Shown here one piece after another: positions 1-9,930 of a stretch of DNA of 64,000 nt. Position 1 is the first letter of the stretch; each line of letters begins with the position of its first letter. Origin of the DNA: CAWKEY01 sp963696315 (lineage in GTDB: Bacteria > Pseudomonadota > Gammaproteobacteria > Methylococcales > Methylomonadaceae); contig CAVOJU010000030.1 in NCBI GenBank assembly GCA_963696315.1, forward strand, positions 62,001 to 126,000. Reading direction: 5' to 3'. A program made the translations under genes and the position numbers. The notes below the pieces were generated by a model, which was given only the letters and a program-made list of their open reading frames with translations, did no database searches and had not been told where the DNA came from.

Positions 1-1
1 T

Positions 2-295
2 TTTTTTGACGCCATCCAGACCAAAAAACAAAAACTCGAAACCGAAGACCAGCTGGCTAAATTCTTCGTGGCTCACGGCGTTGACGAAGCCGAATTTAGA
101 AACACCTACAATTCATTTATGGTTGACGCCAAAATGCGCCAGGCTGCCGCCACAGCTGGGCGCTACGGTGTAACCGGCGTACCCGCCATCATTATCAACG
201 GCAAATATAAAACCAATGGCCCCTTAGCCGGTTCGCATGAAAAAATGATTGAAATCATGAACCAGCTCATTAAACAGGAAAGCGCGGCGCACTGA
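2..295 (+). CDS. dsbA: DsbA-family thiol:disulfide oxidoreductase, C-terminal part
   Basis: This is the 3' end of a gene that begins before the window; the open frame runs from base 2 to the stop at 293-295. The visible part ends with the DsbA-type segment GVTGVPAIIINGKY, whose Val-Pro is the cis-proline loop that sits against the active-site CXXC in thioredoxin-fold oxidases, followed by a short C-terminal helix. DsbA proteins form disulfide bonds in periplasmic proteins. The CXXC itself lies upstream and cannot be checked, so a DsbA-like protein of another subtype (such as DsbL) is possible. It is followed 51 bp later by a diguanylate cyclase gene on the same strand. Confidence 0.8.
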   Translation, partial: FFDAIQTKKQKLETEDQLAKFFVAHGVDEAEFRNTYNSFMVDAKMRQAAATAGRYGVTGVPAIIINGKYKTNGPLAGSHEKMIEIMNQLIKQESAAH

Positions 296-346
296 TAATG
301 CCGGGACATGCCGGACGCACCGGTATTAACAGGAAAGGTCTGAATT

Positions 347-1900
347 ATGGGTTTCTTAAGTAAAGTGGATGAGCAGGATAAATGGAAAAACAAATATCTA
401 AACCTGCTGGATGCACAGGAGCAAACTGCACGGGTCTCTAAAGAGAAAGAAGAACTGCTGTGTAAAACCATTGTCCGGCTATCCTTTGCTGCTGCAGGCT
501 TTGATCCACAACTGGATAAGCACATGCAGCGACTCCGCAATCATTTAAAAAACGGCATCGACAGCAACAAACTTAAAACAGAACTGGAAAACTTCGGCAA
601 TTTATTGACCCAATTGAATGACATATCCGCTAAAGCACCGATAGCGGACGCCACGCTGTTGTTTGACTTTCTGCTTGGGCACACTACATCGCCTAGACAA
701 GGCAAAGCCCTGGGTCAACTTAAAGATAAGTATGCGCAGCAACCGCTGGAAAATCCTCAGCAGCTATTTTCAGCTGTGCTTGAAATCATTGAGCCTGAAG
801 CCACTGGACTGTCCGAACCTGACAACCAATCCTCAGGCCTGCTGGTAAATCAAATTGATACGGACATTGTCGGCAAACAGCTTTTGCGCTTGCTGGAAGA
901 TCTGGACATACCGGCGCCCTTTGAGCCACAGGCGGCAACGTTAAAACAGCAACTGATGGAACACTCGGCAACAGCGGCTTTTGAGCCGCTGTTGGAGCAA
1001 TCGACTGCCCTGATCCTTAAAATCAAACACCATATTCAGGCAGAGCGTCAGGAAATTGACAGTTTTCTGTCCCAGATTACCGATAAATTGACGGCGCTTG
1101 GCCTAGCCGTGACCGGAGCCAATACGGCCGCCATGGAGTCGGTGGAAAACCGGAACAAGCTGGATCAGTCTGTTTCCGAACAAATGCAGGATTTGCAACA
1201 ACGCTCGATTACCGCCACCCAACTGGAACCGTTAAAAGAAATCATTAACACACGGCTTGCCAGCATTACCAGGGAGCTTCAGGAACACAACAAAAAAGAA
1301 GCCTTGCAGCGGCAAAAATCACAGCAACAGCTGGATGAGTTAACCCGGAAAATAAAAGCCATGGAGACTGAATCCAGTCAGCTCCAATCAAAACTCACGC
1401 TCGCCAAAACTCAGGCTTTGCGCGATACCCTAACAGGCCTGCCCAACCGGCTGGCTTATGACGAACGTCTGAATGCCGAACTGGCACGCTGGCGGCGTTA
1501 TCGCTCGCCATTAAGCCTGATTATCTGGGATATTGATCATTTCAAACGCATTAATGATGATTTTGGCCACAAAGCCGGCGATAAAACCTTGGCTATTATC
1601 GCCAAACAATTATCTTCACATTGCCGTCAGACTGATTTTATCGCCCGCTTTGGCGGTGAAGAATTTACCATGCTACTGCCGGATACCGAGAAACAATCCG
1701 CATTGAAAGTGGCCAACCAGCTGCGCTTTATTATTGAACAAACCGGCTTTAACTCGGGGGGCAATGCCATTTCCATCACCATTTCCTGCGGCATTACCGA
1801 ATTTGCCGAGGGTGACAGCCCTGAAACAGCCTTTGAACGCGCGGATCAGGCGCTTTACCAAGCCAAACAACAGGGCCGCAACCAGTGCTGCCTGGCTTGA
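347..1900 (+). CDS. Diguanylate cyclase with long N-terminal helical region
   Basis: The product has 517 residues. About residues 1-345 have no recognised enzymatic domain and are Gln/Glu/Lys/Leu-rich, with coiled-coil character just before the catalytic part. The last 160 residues or so are a GGDEF domain: DxLTGLPNR entry motif, WDIDHFKRINDDFGH substrate-binding segment and the active-site signature GGEEF, an accepted variant. The product-inhibition site RxxD (RQTD) lies five residues before GGEEF, so c-di-GMP feedback control is expected. There is no signal peptide or membrane segment, so the enzyme should be cytosolic. It would make c-di-GMP from two GTP. What the N-terminal half senses is unknown. 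Confidence 0.9.
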   Translation: MGFLSKVDEQDKWKNKYLNLLDAQEQTARVSKEKEELLCKTIVRLSFAAAGFDPQLDKHMQRLRNHLKNGIDSNKLKTELENFGNLLTQLNDISAKAPIADATLLFDFLLGHTTSPRQGKALGQLKDKYAQQPLENPQQLFSAVLEIIEPEATGLSEPDNQSSGLLVNQIDTDIVGKQLLRLLEDLDIPAPFEPQAATLKQQLMEHSATAAFEPLLEQSTALILKIKHHIQAERQEIDSFLSQITDKLTALGLAVTGANTAAMESVENRNKLDQSVSEQMQDLQQRSITATQLEPLKEIINTRLASITRELQEHNKKEALQRQKSQQQLDELTRKIKAMETESSQLQSKLTLAKTQALRDTLTGLPNRLAYDERLNAELARWRRYRSPLSLIIWDIDHFKRINDDFGHKAGDKTLAIIAKQLSSHCRQTDFIARFGGEEFTMLLPDTEKQSALKVANQLRFIIEQTGFNSGGNAISITISCGITEFAEGDSPETAFERADQALYQAKQQGRNQCCLA

Positions 1901-2002
1901 AGTCAATCGTCCAGACCTGATCTGCCAAGCCCAGCAGCATCAACTTAAGCAGAAAGCCCGTAAATTCAACCAAGCTACGAATGCAGGCTGATTGCCTGAT
2001 CA

Positions 2003-2067
2003 ACCACGAAGACACGAAGAGCACGAAATTTTTAGCTTGGTTTTTCTTCGTGAACTTCGTGGTTTTA
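2003..2067. repeat. Imperfect inverted repeat built from CACGAAG units
   Basis: The left arm contains accacgaagacacgaag and the right arm cttcgtgaacttcgtggt, so the two arms can pair into a hairpin around an AT-rich loop. A related element lies at about 40008-40100, and a half copy (gttcttcgtgg) near 8611-8621. It sits between the diguanylate cyclase and the DUF5765-type gene. Probably a dispersed REP-like or MITE-like palindrome; no transposase is associated. Confidence 0.6.
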
Positions 2068-2092
2068 TGCCTATGGGGCTTTTATGTTGAGC

Positions 2093-2848
2093 CTACAAGG
2101 AATCGCTAATCTGTGGCTTATAAAAAAGCCATTTTTTAACGTGCAGATATTTTCTGATCGGAGATTTTATAACTGATACGCACAATGCTATCGAAAACAG
2201 GCACCATACTGCGGCATATTCGTTAGGATCTGTGGTGGTCACATCGGAAATCCAGGGACCGATCAGGTAGTGGAAGCCGACGAAACGCCAGGAGCCATAG
2301 ATGACCGGCATATAAAAAGCGACCAGAATATAAGTGATCGCATGCAGTCCCCAGTCAAAACCGAACAGCCAGGGGATGTGTCCTGATAGCAGGCCGTTTA
2401 AAGGCATTTGCCAGGCAATATGCCATGAGCCGGATACCGAACACACCGATGGCCCACAAAACCCTTCCACACCTTGGACGCAGGTGCCGGCCCAGCCAAA
2501 TGGATACATCTTAACCAACATCGCGACCGAGCCGATCGCGCATATCGTGTAAACCGTGGTTCTGATTTTAAGTTTGACGCTTTCCGGTATGAAATACATG
2601 GCGACCATATTCACAAAAAATGGCTGGAATGCGACGTGTAAATAGCCAAACAGCGTGAGTATCTGATTATTCGGGTTATCACATAAATCGATATAGACGT
2701 ACGTTACTGCCTGTAATAATTCCATTAAGGCAAAATAGGTTAACGGAATCCAAAGCTCTTTGGATTCGCCTTGTTTAATTGCAACAAACGCTGCGGTACT
2801 AAGACCTGCGACGGCTAATACGCCCGACGCTTCACCACTCCAACACAT
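2093..2848 (-). CDS. Polytopic membrane protein, DUF5765-like
   Basis: The product has 251 residues and begins MCWSGEAS. It has about six or seven hydrophobic segments, with conserved-looking stretches such as LMELLQA, GYLHVAFQPFF and SGSWHIAWQMPLNG. A Cys-rich loop (GTCVQGVEGFCGPSVCSVSG) lies between membrane segments around residues 120-145 and might hold disulfides or a metal. The overall pattern matches an uncharacterised bacterial family I recall as DUF5765. Function is unknown. It stands alone: pgl upstream on the same strand is separated by 285 bp including a hairpin. Confidence 0.75.
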   Translation of the reverse strand: MCWSGEASGVLAVAGLSTAAFVAIKQGESKELWIPLTYFALMELLQAVTYVYIDLCDNPNNQILTLFGYLHVAFQPFFVNMVAMYFIPESVKLKIRTTVYTICAIGSVAMLVKMYPFGWAGTCVQGVEGFCGPSVCSVSGSWHIAWQMPLNGLLSGHIPWLFGFDWGLHAITYILVAFYMPVIYGSWRFVGFHYLIGPWISDVTTTDPNEYAAVWCLFSIALCVSVIKSPIRKYLHVKKWLFYKPQISDSL

Positions 2849-3096
2849 AATACTGACCTTATCGTTATAATTATTAAATACTGCTGTTCCATCGCCCCCT
2901 CATTGGGCGGATCAAGCTGAAACAACAGATGCTGATTTGCTATGGTGATGGTTAGGCGTGCAACTTGTGCGGATTGCCTACGGCATAGCTTTTTTAGTGT
3001 CCCTGGTTAAGGCAGTGCTGTGTGCGATGAGCCAAAATTAAGGGGATGGTTATTTTATTACAAAAACAGGGGGATTGAGCAATTGATAATTACCAG

Positions 3097-3123
3097 CCAG
3101 CCTGTTCATCTTCTACAGGCTGG
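3097..3123 (-). terminator. Stem-loop downstream of pgl
   Basis: A perfect 9-bp inverted repeat, CCAGCCTGT and ACAGGCTGG, is separated by 9 nt and begins about 10 bp after the pgl stop codon on the minus strand. There is no strong T tract, so it may be a weak terminator or an mRNA 3'-end stabiliser for the gnd-zwf-pgl transcript. Confidence 0.5.
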
Positions 3124-3133
3124 AGGTCACGGA

Positions 3134-3806
<673 letters not shown>

Positions 3807-3817
<11 letters not shown>

Positions 3818-5306
3818 ATTTACACTCCTCGGGGGTTAATGAGCTGCGCCAGGCATGGCTTTCTTTATCAAACAGGCGGCGGCAATCGGTAGGGCCCCAG
3901 GAACCGGCCGGATAAGTGGCAATGTGATCACGTTCAATCGCCCAGGTTTGCAGGATCGGATCCACAATGCGCCAGGCGTATTCGACTTCGTCGAAGCGCA
4001 GGAACAGCGAGCGGTCGCCTTCCATGACGTCCAGCAACAAGTCCTCATAGGCATCGGTGGCTTTTTCGTCCTGCTGGCGGAAGCTGGCATCCAGACTGCT
4101 GGCGCGGGTACGCATGGCCAGTCCGGGTTCTTTCACCGTCATTTCAATACGAATGCATTCTTCCGGCTGGATGCCTAATAACACCCAGTTGGGGTTCATG
4201 CACTGAATCTGGGTGTCGCGAAAGAACTGCAAGGGCGGATGACGGAAACAGATCGAAATCGCCGATTGCCCTTTGGCCATGCGTTTACCGGTACGCAGAT
4301 AAAAAGGCACGCCGCGCCAGCGCCAGTTGTCGATATAAAGCTTAAGGGCGGCATAGGTCTCGGTAATGCTGTTGGCGGGGATATGGTCTTCCTGCAAATA
4401 GCCCTTAACGTTTTCGCCATTGATGCGGCCCTGGGTATATTGAGCGCGAAAGGCGTGGGCATGGACGGCTTCTTTAGGAATAGGGCGTATGGATTTTAAA
4501 ACCTTGACCTTTTCATCGCGCAAGGATTCCGCTTCCATGGATACCGGCGGTTCCATGGCAACCAGGGTCATCAATTGCAGAAGATGGCTTTGCAGCATGT
4601 CGCGCATGGCGCCGGCGCTGTTATAGTAATCGCCGCGCGTGCCGATGCCGAGTTCTTCCGAATGGGTGATTTGAATATGGTCGATGTAATGCCGGTTCCA
4701 TAACGGTTCCAGCATGACATTGGCGAAACGGAATACCAGTACGTTTTGCACGGTGCCCTTGCCCAGATAATGGTCGATGCGATAAATCTGTTCTTCCTTT
4801 AAGTATTGGCTGATGCGCTTTTGCAAGGCCTGGGCGCTGTCCAGATCATAACCAAAGGGTTTTTCTATAATCACCCGGCGCCAGCCGTATTCTTCATCAA
4901 ACAGCTGTTGCTTGCTCAGCAGTTCCATGACGATGCCGAAATCCTGCGGTGCAATAGACAGATAAAAGGCGAAGTTTTTCGGGAAGCGATTATCTTTATT
5001 AAGCCGGTCAGCCAATTCGCTATAACATTGCTCGCTTTGCAAATCGCCGCGATGATAAAACAGGCGTGCGCTGAAGCGCTGGAAAACGGCTTCATTAAAA
5101 TCACTGCCGGCTTTGGCTTGGATCATGTCCCGGACTTCTTCCAGCCATTTTTTCTGATCCCAGGGCCGGCGGCCGATGGCCAGAATATGAGCGCCTTCGG
5201 GTAAGCGACCCTCGACATCAAGATAATACAATGATGGCATGAGCTTAATACGGGACAGATTGCCCGTAGCGCCAAAAATAACGTAGGTACAAGGTTCGGC
5301 TTTCAT
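3807..5306 (-). CDS. zwf: Glucose-6-phosphate 1-dehydrogenase
   Basis: The product has 499 residues, full length for the family. It oxidises glucose-6-phosphate to 6-phosphogluconolactone with NADP+ (or NAD+). Seen in the sequence are the dinucleotide-binding start IFGATGNLSRIKLMPSLY, the conserved EKPFGYDL and the substrate-binding active-site motif RIDHYLGKGTVQN near residue 175. The GATGNLS fingerprint is the usual GASGDLA-type motif with Asn in place of Asp. It overlaps pgl downstream, and gnd lies 98 bp upstream on the same strand, so the three genes form one pathway operon. Confidence 0.97.
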
Positions 5307-5404
5307 AAATGCTTAAAAAAATTAGGTGTGGTGTTTATTCCATCTGTGACCGCTGAGCTCCGGGCGGCCGTGAGAAAGGTTGTGGCCTGTCCCACGGCGA
5401 CGGT

Positions 5405-6850
5405 TTATACGGTATAGGTTGTCGATGCTGTTTTGCCGCCGTGGCCCGTCCAGTCGGTATGAAAAAACTCGCCTCTGGGCCGGTCTGTGCGTTCGTAAGA
5501 ATGCGCGCCGAAATAATCCCGCTGTGCTTGCAGCAGATTGGCGGGCAGTCTTTCGGTGCGGTAGCCGTCGTAGTAAGCCAGTGCCGATGAAAATGCCGGC
5601 GTTGGAATGCCCAATTGTATGCCCATGATGACCGCTTGACGCCAGCCTGCCTCGGCCTGCTTCATGGCGTTGACAAAGAAATCGGCCAGCAGCAGGTTTT
5701 CCAGTTCTGGATTTTGCTCGTAAGCCTGTTTGATGTCATTCAGGAACTGGCTGCGAATAATGCAGCCGCCGCGCCACATCAGGGCAATATCGCCGTAGTT
5801 CAGCGCCAGCTTGTATTCTTTGGAAGCTTCGCGCATCAGCCGGAAACCCTGGGCATAAGAAATAATTTTGGAGGCATACAAGGCTTGCCGGATCGCCTGA
5901 ATCATGGCTTGTTTGTCGCCGCTAAAGGTTTGCGTATGTTTGGGCAGTACTTTCGATGCTGTTACGCGCTCGTCTTTTTGCGCGGACAGGCAGCGGGCGA
6001 AAACCGATTCGCCGATCAGGGTCAAGGGAATGCCCAAGTCCAGCGCATTGATGCCGGTCCATTTGCCGGTGCCTTTTTGGCCGGCGGTATCCAGAATGCT
6101 GTTCAGCAGGGGCTGGCCATTGTCTTCTTTATAGGCCAGGATGTTCGCGGTGATTTCAATCAGATACGAGCTTAATTCGCCCTGATTCCATTCGGAAAAG
6201 ATGGCTTGCATCTCGTCGGTGCTTAAACCCAGGCCTTCTGATAACAGTTGATAGGCTTCGCAGATCAGCTGCATGTCGCCGTATTCGATGCCGTTATGCA
6301 CCATTTTCACATAGTGACCAGCGCCGTTATCGCCCACCCATTCGCAGCAGGGATCGCCGTTGACATGCGCGCTGATAGCCTGAAAGATGGGTTTTACTGC
6401 TGTCCAGGCTGCTTTGTTGCCGCCGGGCATAATCGATGGCCCATGTCTTGCGCCTTCCTCGCCGCCGGAGACCCCGGTGCCGATATAGAGCAGGCCTTTT
6501 TCTTGCAGATATTGCGTGCGGCGATTGGTGTCGGTGAACAGTGAATTGCCGCCATCGATAATAATATCGCCCGCTGACAGCAAAGGCAGCAGGTCGTCAA
6601 TGTATTGGTCAACCACCGTACCGGCTTTCACCATCAGCATGATCTTGCGCGGCGATTCCAGGCTGTCCACCAGTTCTTGTAAAGAATGGGTGCCGATAAC
6701 GTGGGTGTCTTTAGCCGGGCCGTCCAGAAATTCATCCACTTTGCTGGTGGTACGGTTAAATACCGCCACCTTGAAACCGTGATCGTTCATGTTAAGAACC
6801 AGGTTTTGTCCCATTACCGCCAGACCGATTAAACCAATATTTGCTTTCAT
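5405..6850 (-). CDS. gnd: 6-phosphogluconate dehydrogenase, decarboxylating
   Basis: The product has 481 residues, the size of the long homodimeric GndA type. It converts 6-phosphogluconate to ribulose-5-phosphate, CO2 and NADPH. The N-terminal Rossmann motif GLAVMGQNLVLNMNDHG, the catalytic IIDGGNSLFTDT segment and the active-site Lys/His motif KMVHNGIEYGDMQ are all present. The Asn-Arg-Thr after beta-2 (FNRTTSK) fits NADP+ preference. It is the first gene of gnd-zwf-pgl, preceded by a 440-bp region shared with the divergent epimerase gene that may hold promoters for both. Confidence 0.97.
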   Translation of the reverse strand: MKANIGLIGLAVMGQNLVLNMNDHGFKVAVFNRTTSKVDEFLDGPAKDTHVIGTHSLQELVDSLESPRKIMLMVKAGTVVDQYIDDLLPLLSAGDIIIDGGNSLFTDTNRRTQYLQEKGLLYIGTGVSGGEEGARHGPSIMPGGNKAAWTAVKPIFQAISAHVNGDPCCEWVGDNGAGHYVKMVHNGIEYGDMQLICEAYQLLSEGLGLSTDEMQAIFSEWNQGELSSYLIEITANILAYKEDNGQPLLNSILDTAGQKGTGKWTGINALDLGIPLTLIGESVFARCLSAQKDERVTASKVLPKHTQTFSGDKQAMIQAIRQALYASKIISYAQGFRLMREASKEYKLALNYGDIALMWRGGCIIRSQFLNDIKQAYEQNPELENLLLADFFVNAMKQAEAGWRQAVIMGIQLGIPTPAFSSALAYYDGYRTERLPANLLQAQRDYFGAHSYERTDRPRGEFFHTDWTGHGGKTASTTYTV

Positions 6851-7291
6851 GTTTGCCTACTGTAATCGTTATTTATCGCATGATTTTAACACGATGCCGC
6901 GCCAAGAACTTCTAGTTATCCTCATCGCCCATCAAATTTTCGTATCCGTGGGCGGTGCTGTCGCCAGCACAGTCGCGGCTAAAACACCTCTCGCAACCTC
7001 ATTCAGCAATGTTAAAACGACAATCACCTGTGAAAAATATAACGCGAAGCTCTCATTTCTGCAGCTGGGCTCCTGTCTTTCTTCGACATTGCGTCACATC
7101 CATGTAGTCGCTCAGCTGCTTGCAGGTGTATTGCAGATTCGGGCTTAAGGTAGCAATAGGGCCGCGCTGTTCTCAATCCTGATGGTGGCTTGGACAGTCA
7201 TAGCAATGACCGCTTGATATGGCTGTCCATCTGAAAATAAAATACCCGGTGGGCGGACAGCAGCCCTGAAACCCAAAACAGCAGGCAGGGC
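6851..7291. other. Intergenic region between gnd and the epimerase gene
   Basis: This 441-bp divergent spacer has no convincing gene. The 3' part has GGACAG at 7192-7197, CTGTCC at 7223-7228 and GGACAG again at 7255-7260, which can form alternative small hairpins. The stretch 7224-7254 (TGTCCATCTGAAAATAA...GGTGGGC) closely matches 42100-42123 and may be a remnant of a mobile-element end. Promoters for both flanking genes are expected here, but no clear -35/-10 pair stands out. Confidence 0.4.
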
Positions 7292-8299
7292 ATGAAACTA
7301 CTAGTCACCGGGTCGGCCGGATTTATCGGTAATCAACTGGCGTTAACACTACTGGAACGCGGCGATGAAGTCGTAGGCGTGGATAATCATAACGATTATT
7401 ACGATGTCAATCTGAAATTGGCGCGGCTGGCGCGCATTCAGGATCATGCCGCCTATACCCATATCAAAGCCGACCTTGCCGATCGGGAGGCAATGGAGCA
7501 GCTATTCAAAAAACACCAGCCGCAGCGCGTCGTCAATTTGGCAGCACAGGCCGGCGTCAGGTACTCCCTAGAAAATCCGCGCGCCTATATCGACAGCAAT
7601 ATCGTCGGTTTTACCAATATTCTTGAAGGCTGCCGTCATCATAACGTGGAACATCTGGTGTACGCCTCCAGCAGCTCGGTTTACGGCGCCAATGAATCTA
7701 TGCCTTTTTCCGTGCATGACAATGTGGATCATCCGCTGAGTCTGTATGCGGCCTCCAAAAAGGCCAACGAACTCATGGCGCATACCTACAGCCATCTTTA
7801 TCGGCTGCCCACTACAGGCCTGCGTTTTTTTACCGTTTACGGTCCATGGGGGCGGCCGGATATGTCGCCGATCATTTTCGCCAAGGCCATCATGGCTGGC
7901 CAGCCGCTGAAAGTCTTTAACTATGGCAGGCACCGGCGCGATTTCACCTACATTGATGATATTGTCGAAGGCGTCATTAAAACCCTGGACAAAGTGGCAG
8001 AGGCCAATCCGGACTGGGACGGCAAACAGCCCGATCCTGCAACCAGCAAGGCGCCGTGGCGCATTTATAACATCGGCAATCAACAGCCGGTGGAGTTAAT
8101 GACATTTATTGATTTAATGGAAAAAAATCTCGGCAAAACCGTAGAAAAACAGCTGCTGCCGATGCAGCCCGGCGATGTGCCTGATACCTATGCCGATGTC
8201 GAAGCATTGGTGCACGATGTCGGTTACCAGCCCAGCACTTCCATAGAAATCGGGGTGCAGCGCTTTGTGCAATGGTATTTGGATTATTATGGAAGGTGA
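7292..8299 (+). CDS. NAD-dependent nucleotide-sugar epimerase, UDP-glucuronate 4-epimerase-like
   Basis: The product has 335 residues and is an extended short-chain dehydrogenase. The NAD-binding GxxGxxG motif is GSAGFIG at residues 7-13. The catalytic YxxxK lies in LYAASKKANE, with the upstream Ser-rich YASSSSVYG segment. FRFFTVYGPWGRPDM-type spacing (here LRFFTVYGPWGRPDMSP) is typical of the UDP-glucuronate/UDP-galacturonate 4-epimerases annotated as capsular polysaccharide protein I. It probably supplies UDP-galacturonate for envelope polysaccharide. It stands alone, with no glycosyltransferase genes nearby. The exact substrate is inferred from family resemblance. Confidence 0.85.
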   Translation: MKLLVTGSAGFIGNQLALTLLERGDEVVGVDNHNDYYDVNLKLARLARIQDHAAYTHIKADLADREAMEQLFKKHQPQRVVNLAAQAGVRYSLENPRAYIDSNIVGFTNILEGCRHHNVEHLVYASSSSVYGANESMPFSVHDNVDHPLSLYAASKKANELMAHTYSHLYRLPTTGLRFFTVYGPWGRPDMSPIIFAKAIMAGQPLKVFNYGRHRRDFTYIDDIVEGVIKTLDKVAEANPDWDGKQPDPATSKAPWRIYNIGNQQPVELMTFIDLMEKNLGKTVEKQLLPMQPGDVPDTYADVEALVHDVGYQPSTSIEIGVQRFVQWYLDYYGR

Positions 8300-8643
8300 T
8301 AGCGCGGCTTTTTTGCAAACGGGTTCTCGCGCCTGAAGGCGAGATACTTTCTTTTGCTTAGCCAAAAGAAAGTATCCAAAGAAAAGGTGACCCGGTTGTA
8401 GCTGCTTCTTTACGCTCTTCGCTTTTAACAGAGCTTGCCAAAATAGACTCCTGTCTCATTTGGCAATCCGTGGCATCCATGCCTCGCCCCAAACGGGATG
8501 ATCCTGTTAAAAGCTCCGCTGCTCGCCGCGACAAACGGGATTCCGGTACTCATCTTTAGGGGAATATGTCTTTTTTTACCGTGGCCAGGGTAAATCGTTG
8601 ATTTGACTTAGTGTTCTTCGTGGCAAAATGCCTTCCAGGTTTA
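8300..8643. repeat. Structured intergenic repeat region with nested palindromes
   Basis: This 344-bp gene-free stretch is full of inverted repeats. TACTTTCTTTTG (8345-8356) and CAAAAGAAAGTA (8363-8374) form a perfect 12-bp stem with a 6-nt loop. GCTTTTAACAG (8421-8431) and CTGTTAAAAGC (8504-8514) enclose a second hairpin made of TTGCCAAAAT and ATTTGGCAA. A half CACGAAG-type unit lies near 8611-8621. The first palindrome resembles dispersed gammaproteobacterial repeats; the first stem could also end transcription of the epimerase gene. No coding function is evident. Confidence 0.6.
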
Positions 8644-9204
8644 TCAATCAGCCCACAACATGCCGAGATTGAAGGTAATCGCATCAAAAGGCGCGATCGA
8701 AACAGCCGCATCGTTCTCAAACGCCCCTAATAACAGCCAGCCATCCGGCCTGTTTTTAAACACCTCCAGTGTGCGCAAAATGGGCTCTACCAGCCAGATA
8801 TACTGGACCCCGTGGCCGGCGTAAATCGGCATTTTCAACACCCGGTCTTGCCCTGCCGTGGCGGGCGATAACACCTCACAAACCCAGTCTGGCGCCAGCT
8901 CAAAAAAAGCGCCTTCTGGTAATTTGGGCATACGCTCACGACGCCAGCCCGCTAAATCGGGCACTAGAATATCCATGTCTAAATGCAATTCCGGCTCATC
9001 CAATATCCACCAGCCGCCAGGGCCGCCGCGACCTTTATCAAACGGGCTGACGAGCTCATCACCCAATGACGATGATGCTCGCGCATGGCGCGGCGCAGGG
9101 CGAGGCTGTGTATAGAGAGTGCCATTGATGATTTCCGCCAGCAACAGATCGGGGACGGCTAGCAAATCTTCATAAGTTGCAGGTTTTTGCCGGGGTAATG
9201 CCAT
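8644..9204 (-). CDS. Uma2-family (DUF820) putative endonuclease
   Basis: The product has 186 residues, typical for this family with a PD-(D/E)XK nuclease-like fold. It starts MALPRQKPATYEDLLAVPD. Core residues fit the fold: VPDLAGW (Asp), PDWVCEVLSP (Glu of the E-x-K region) and a following basic segment with VLKMPIYAGHGVQYIWLVEP. The family is abundant in cyanobacteria and scattered in other bacteria, often in many copies; its biological role is not established. It lies between a repeat region and mtnC on the same strand, 48 bp from mtnC, but is not part of methionine salvage by any known link. Acquisition by transfer is plausible. Confidence 0.8.
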   Translation of the reverse strand: MALPRQKPATYEDLLAVPDLLLAEIINGTLYTQPRPAPRHARASSSLGDELVSPFDKGRGGPGGWWILDEPELHLDMDILVPDLAGWRRERMPKLPEGAFFELAPDWVCEVLSPATAGQDRVLKMPIYAGHGVQYIWLVEPILRTLEVFKNRPDGWLLLGAFENDAAVSIAPFDAITFNLGMLWAD

Positions 9205-9252
9205 AGCGGAAACCTCTTTATTGAATCGTTAATAATGGAGCCACTACCCTGA

Positions 9253-9930
9253 TCAAAAACAGATCTGTTCAAAACTGCCGACTTGCTGGTGTGTGGCCTG
9301 TGGATCGGGCGTGTGCTCGCGGGTTAGCCAGAACGTCTGAAAACCTGCGGCCTTTGCCGCATCCAGTTCTTCCTGAATATCGGATAAAAACAGCAGCTGC
9401 TCGGGCGGAATAGCCAATTGCTGGGCGATATTGTCATACGAGGTTTTGTCCCGTTTGCCGCCGATATGGGTGTCAAAGTAACCGGAAAACAACGGTGTTA
9501 AATCGCCATAGTCGCTATGCCCGAATAACAGTTTTTGCGCGTGGACCGAGCCCGAGGAATAGACATATAAAGCCAGTCCCTGTGCTTTCCAAGCTTTAAG
9601 TTTTTCTGCCGCATCCTGATAAATGTGGCTTGTGAAATCAGCCTGCCGGTAACCGGCTTCCCAGATCAAGCCTTGCAGGGACTTTAAAGGAGTCACTTTT
9701 TTATCTTCGTCCAGCCACTGGATAAATTGATCAATCAAGGGCTCCAGCTCCAGATTTTTGCCAGCCTCTTTGCGGGCATCTTCCAGCAAGGCCGACACTT
9801 CCGGCGTGCCGGCATGAGCACGGACAAAGTCCGCCAGATGCGCGCGGGCATACGGAAACAGCACGTCCTTGACGAAAGACAGCGACGAGGTCGTACCTTC
9901 AATATCGGTGACGATCGCTTTAACCGTCAT
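9253..9930 (-). CDS. mtnC: Acireductone synthase (enolase-phosphatase E1)
   Basis: The product has 225 residues, a HAD-superfamily enzyme of the methionine salvage pathway. It enolises and dephosphorylates 2,3-diketo-5-methylthiopentyl-1-phosphate to the acireductone. HAD motif I is atypical, as usual for MtnC: AIVTDIEGTTSS. Motif II is YVYSSGSVHAQK, and the C-terminal LFLSDIQEELDAAKAAG carries the late acidic motif. Its ATG overlaps the mtnD stop by 4 bp (ATGA), so mtnB-mtnD-mtnC are translationally coupled. Confidence 0.95.
   Translation of the reverse strand: MTVKAIVTDIEGTTSSLSFVKDVLFPYARAHLADFVRAHAGTPEVSALLEDARKEAGKNLELEPLIDQFIQWLDEDKKVTPLKSLQGLIWEAGYRQADFTSHIYQDAAEKLKAWKAQGLALYVYSSGSVHAQKLLFGHSDYGDLTPLFSGYFDTHIGGKRDKTSYDNIAQQLAIPPEQLLFLSDIQEELDAAKAAGFQTFWLTREHTPDPQATHQQVGSFEQICF

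Noticed and set aside
6789..7148. Open frame of 119 codons overlapping the 5' end of gnd and its leader
   Set aside because: It opens antisense to gnd and has no signal, domain or ribosome-binding site. Composition is that of spacer DNA.
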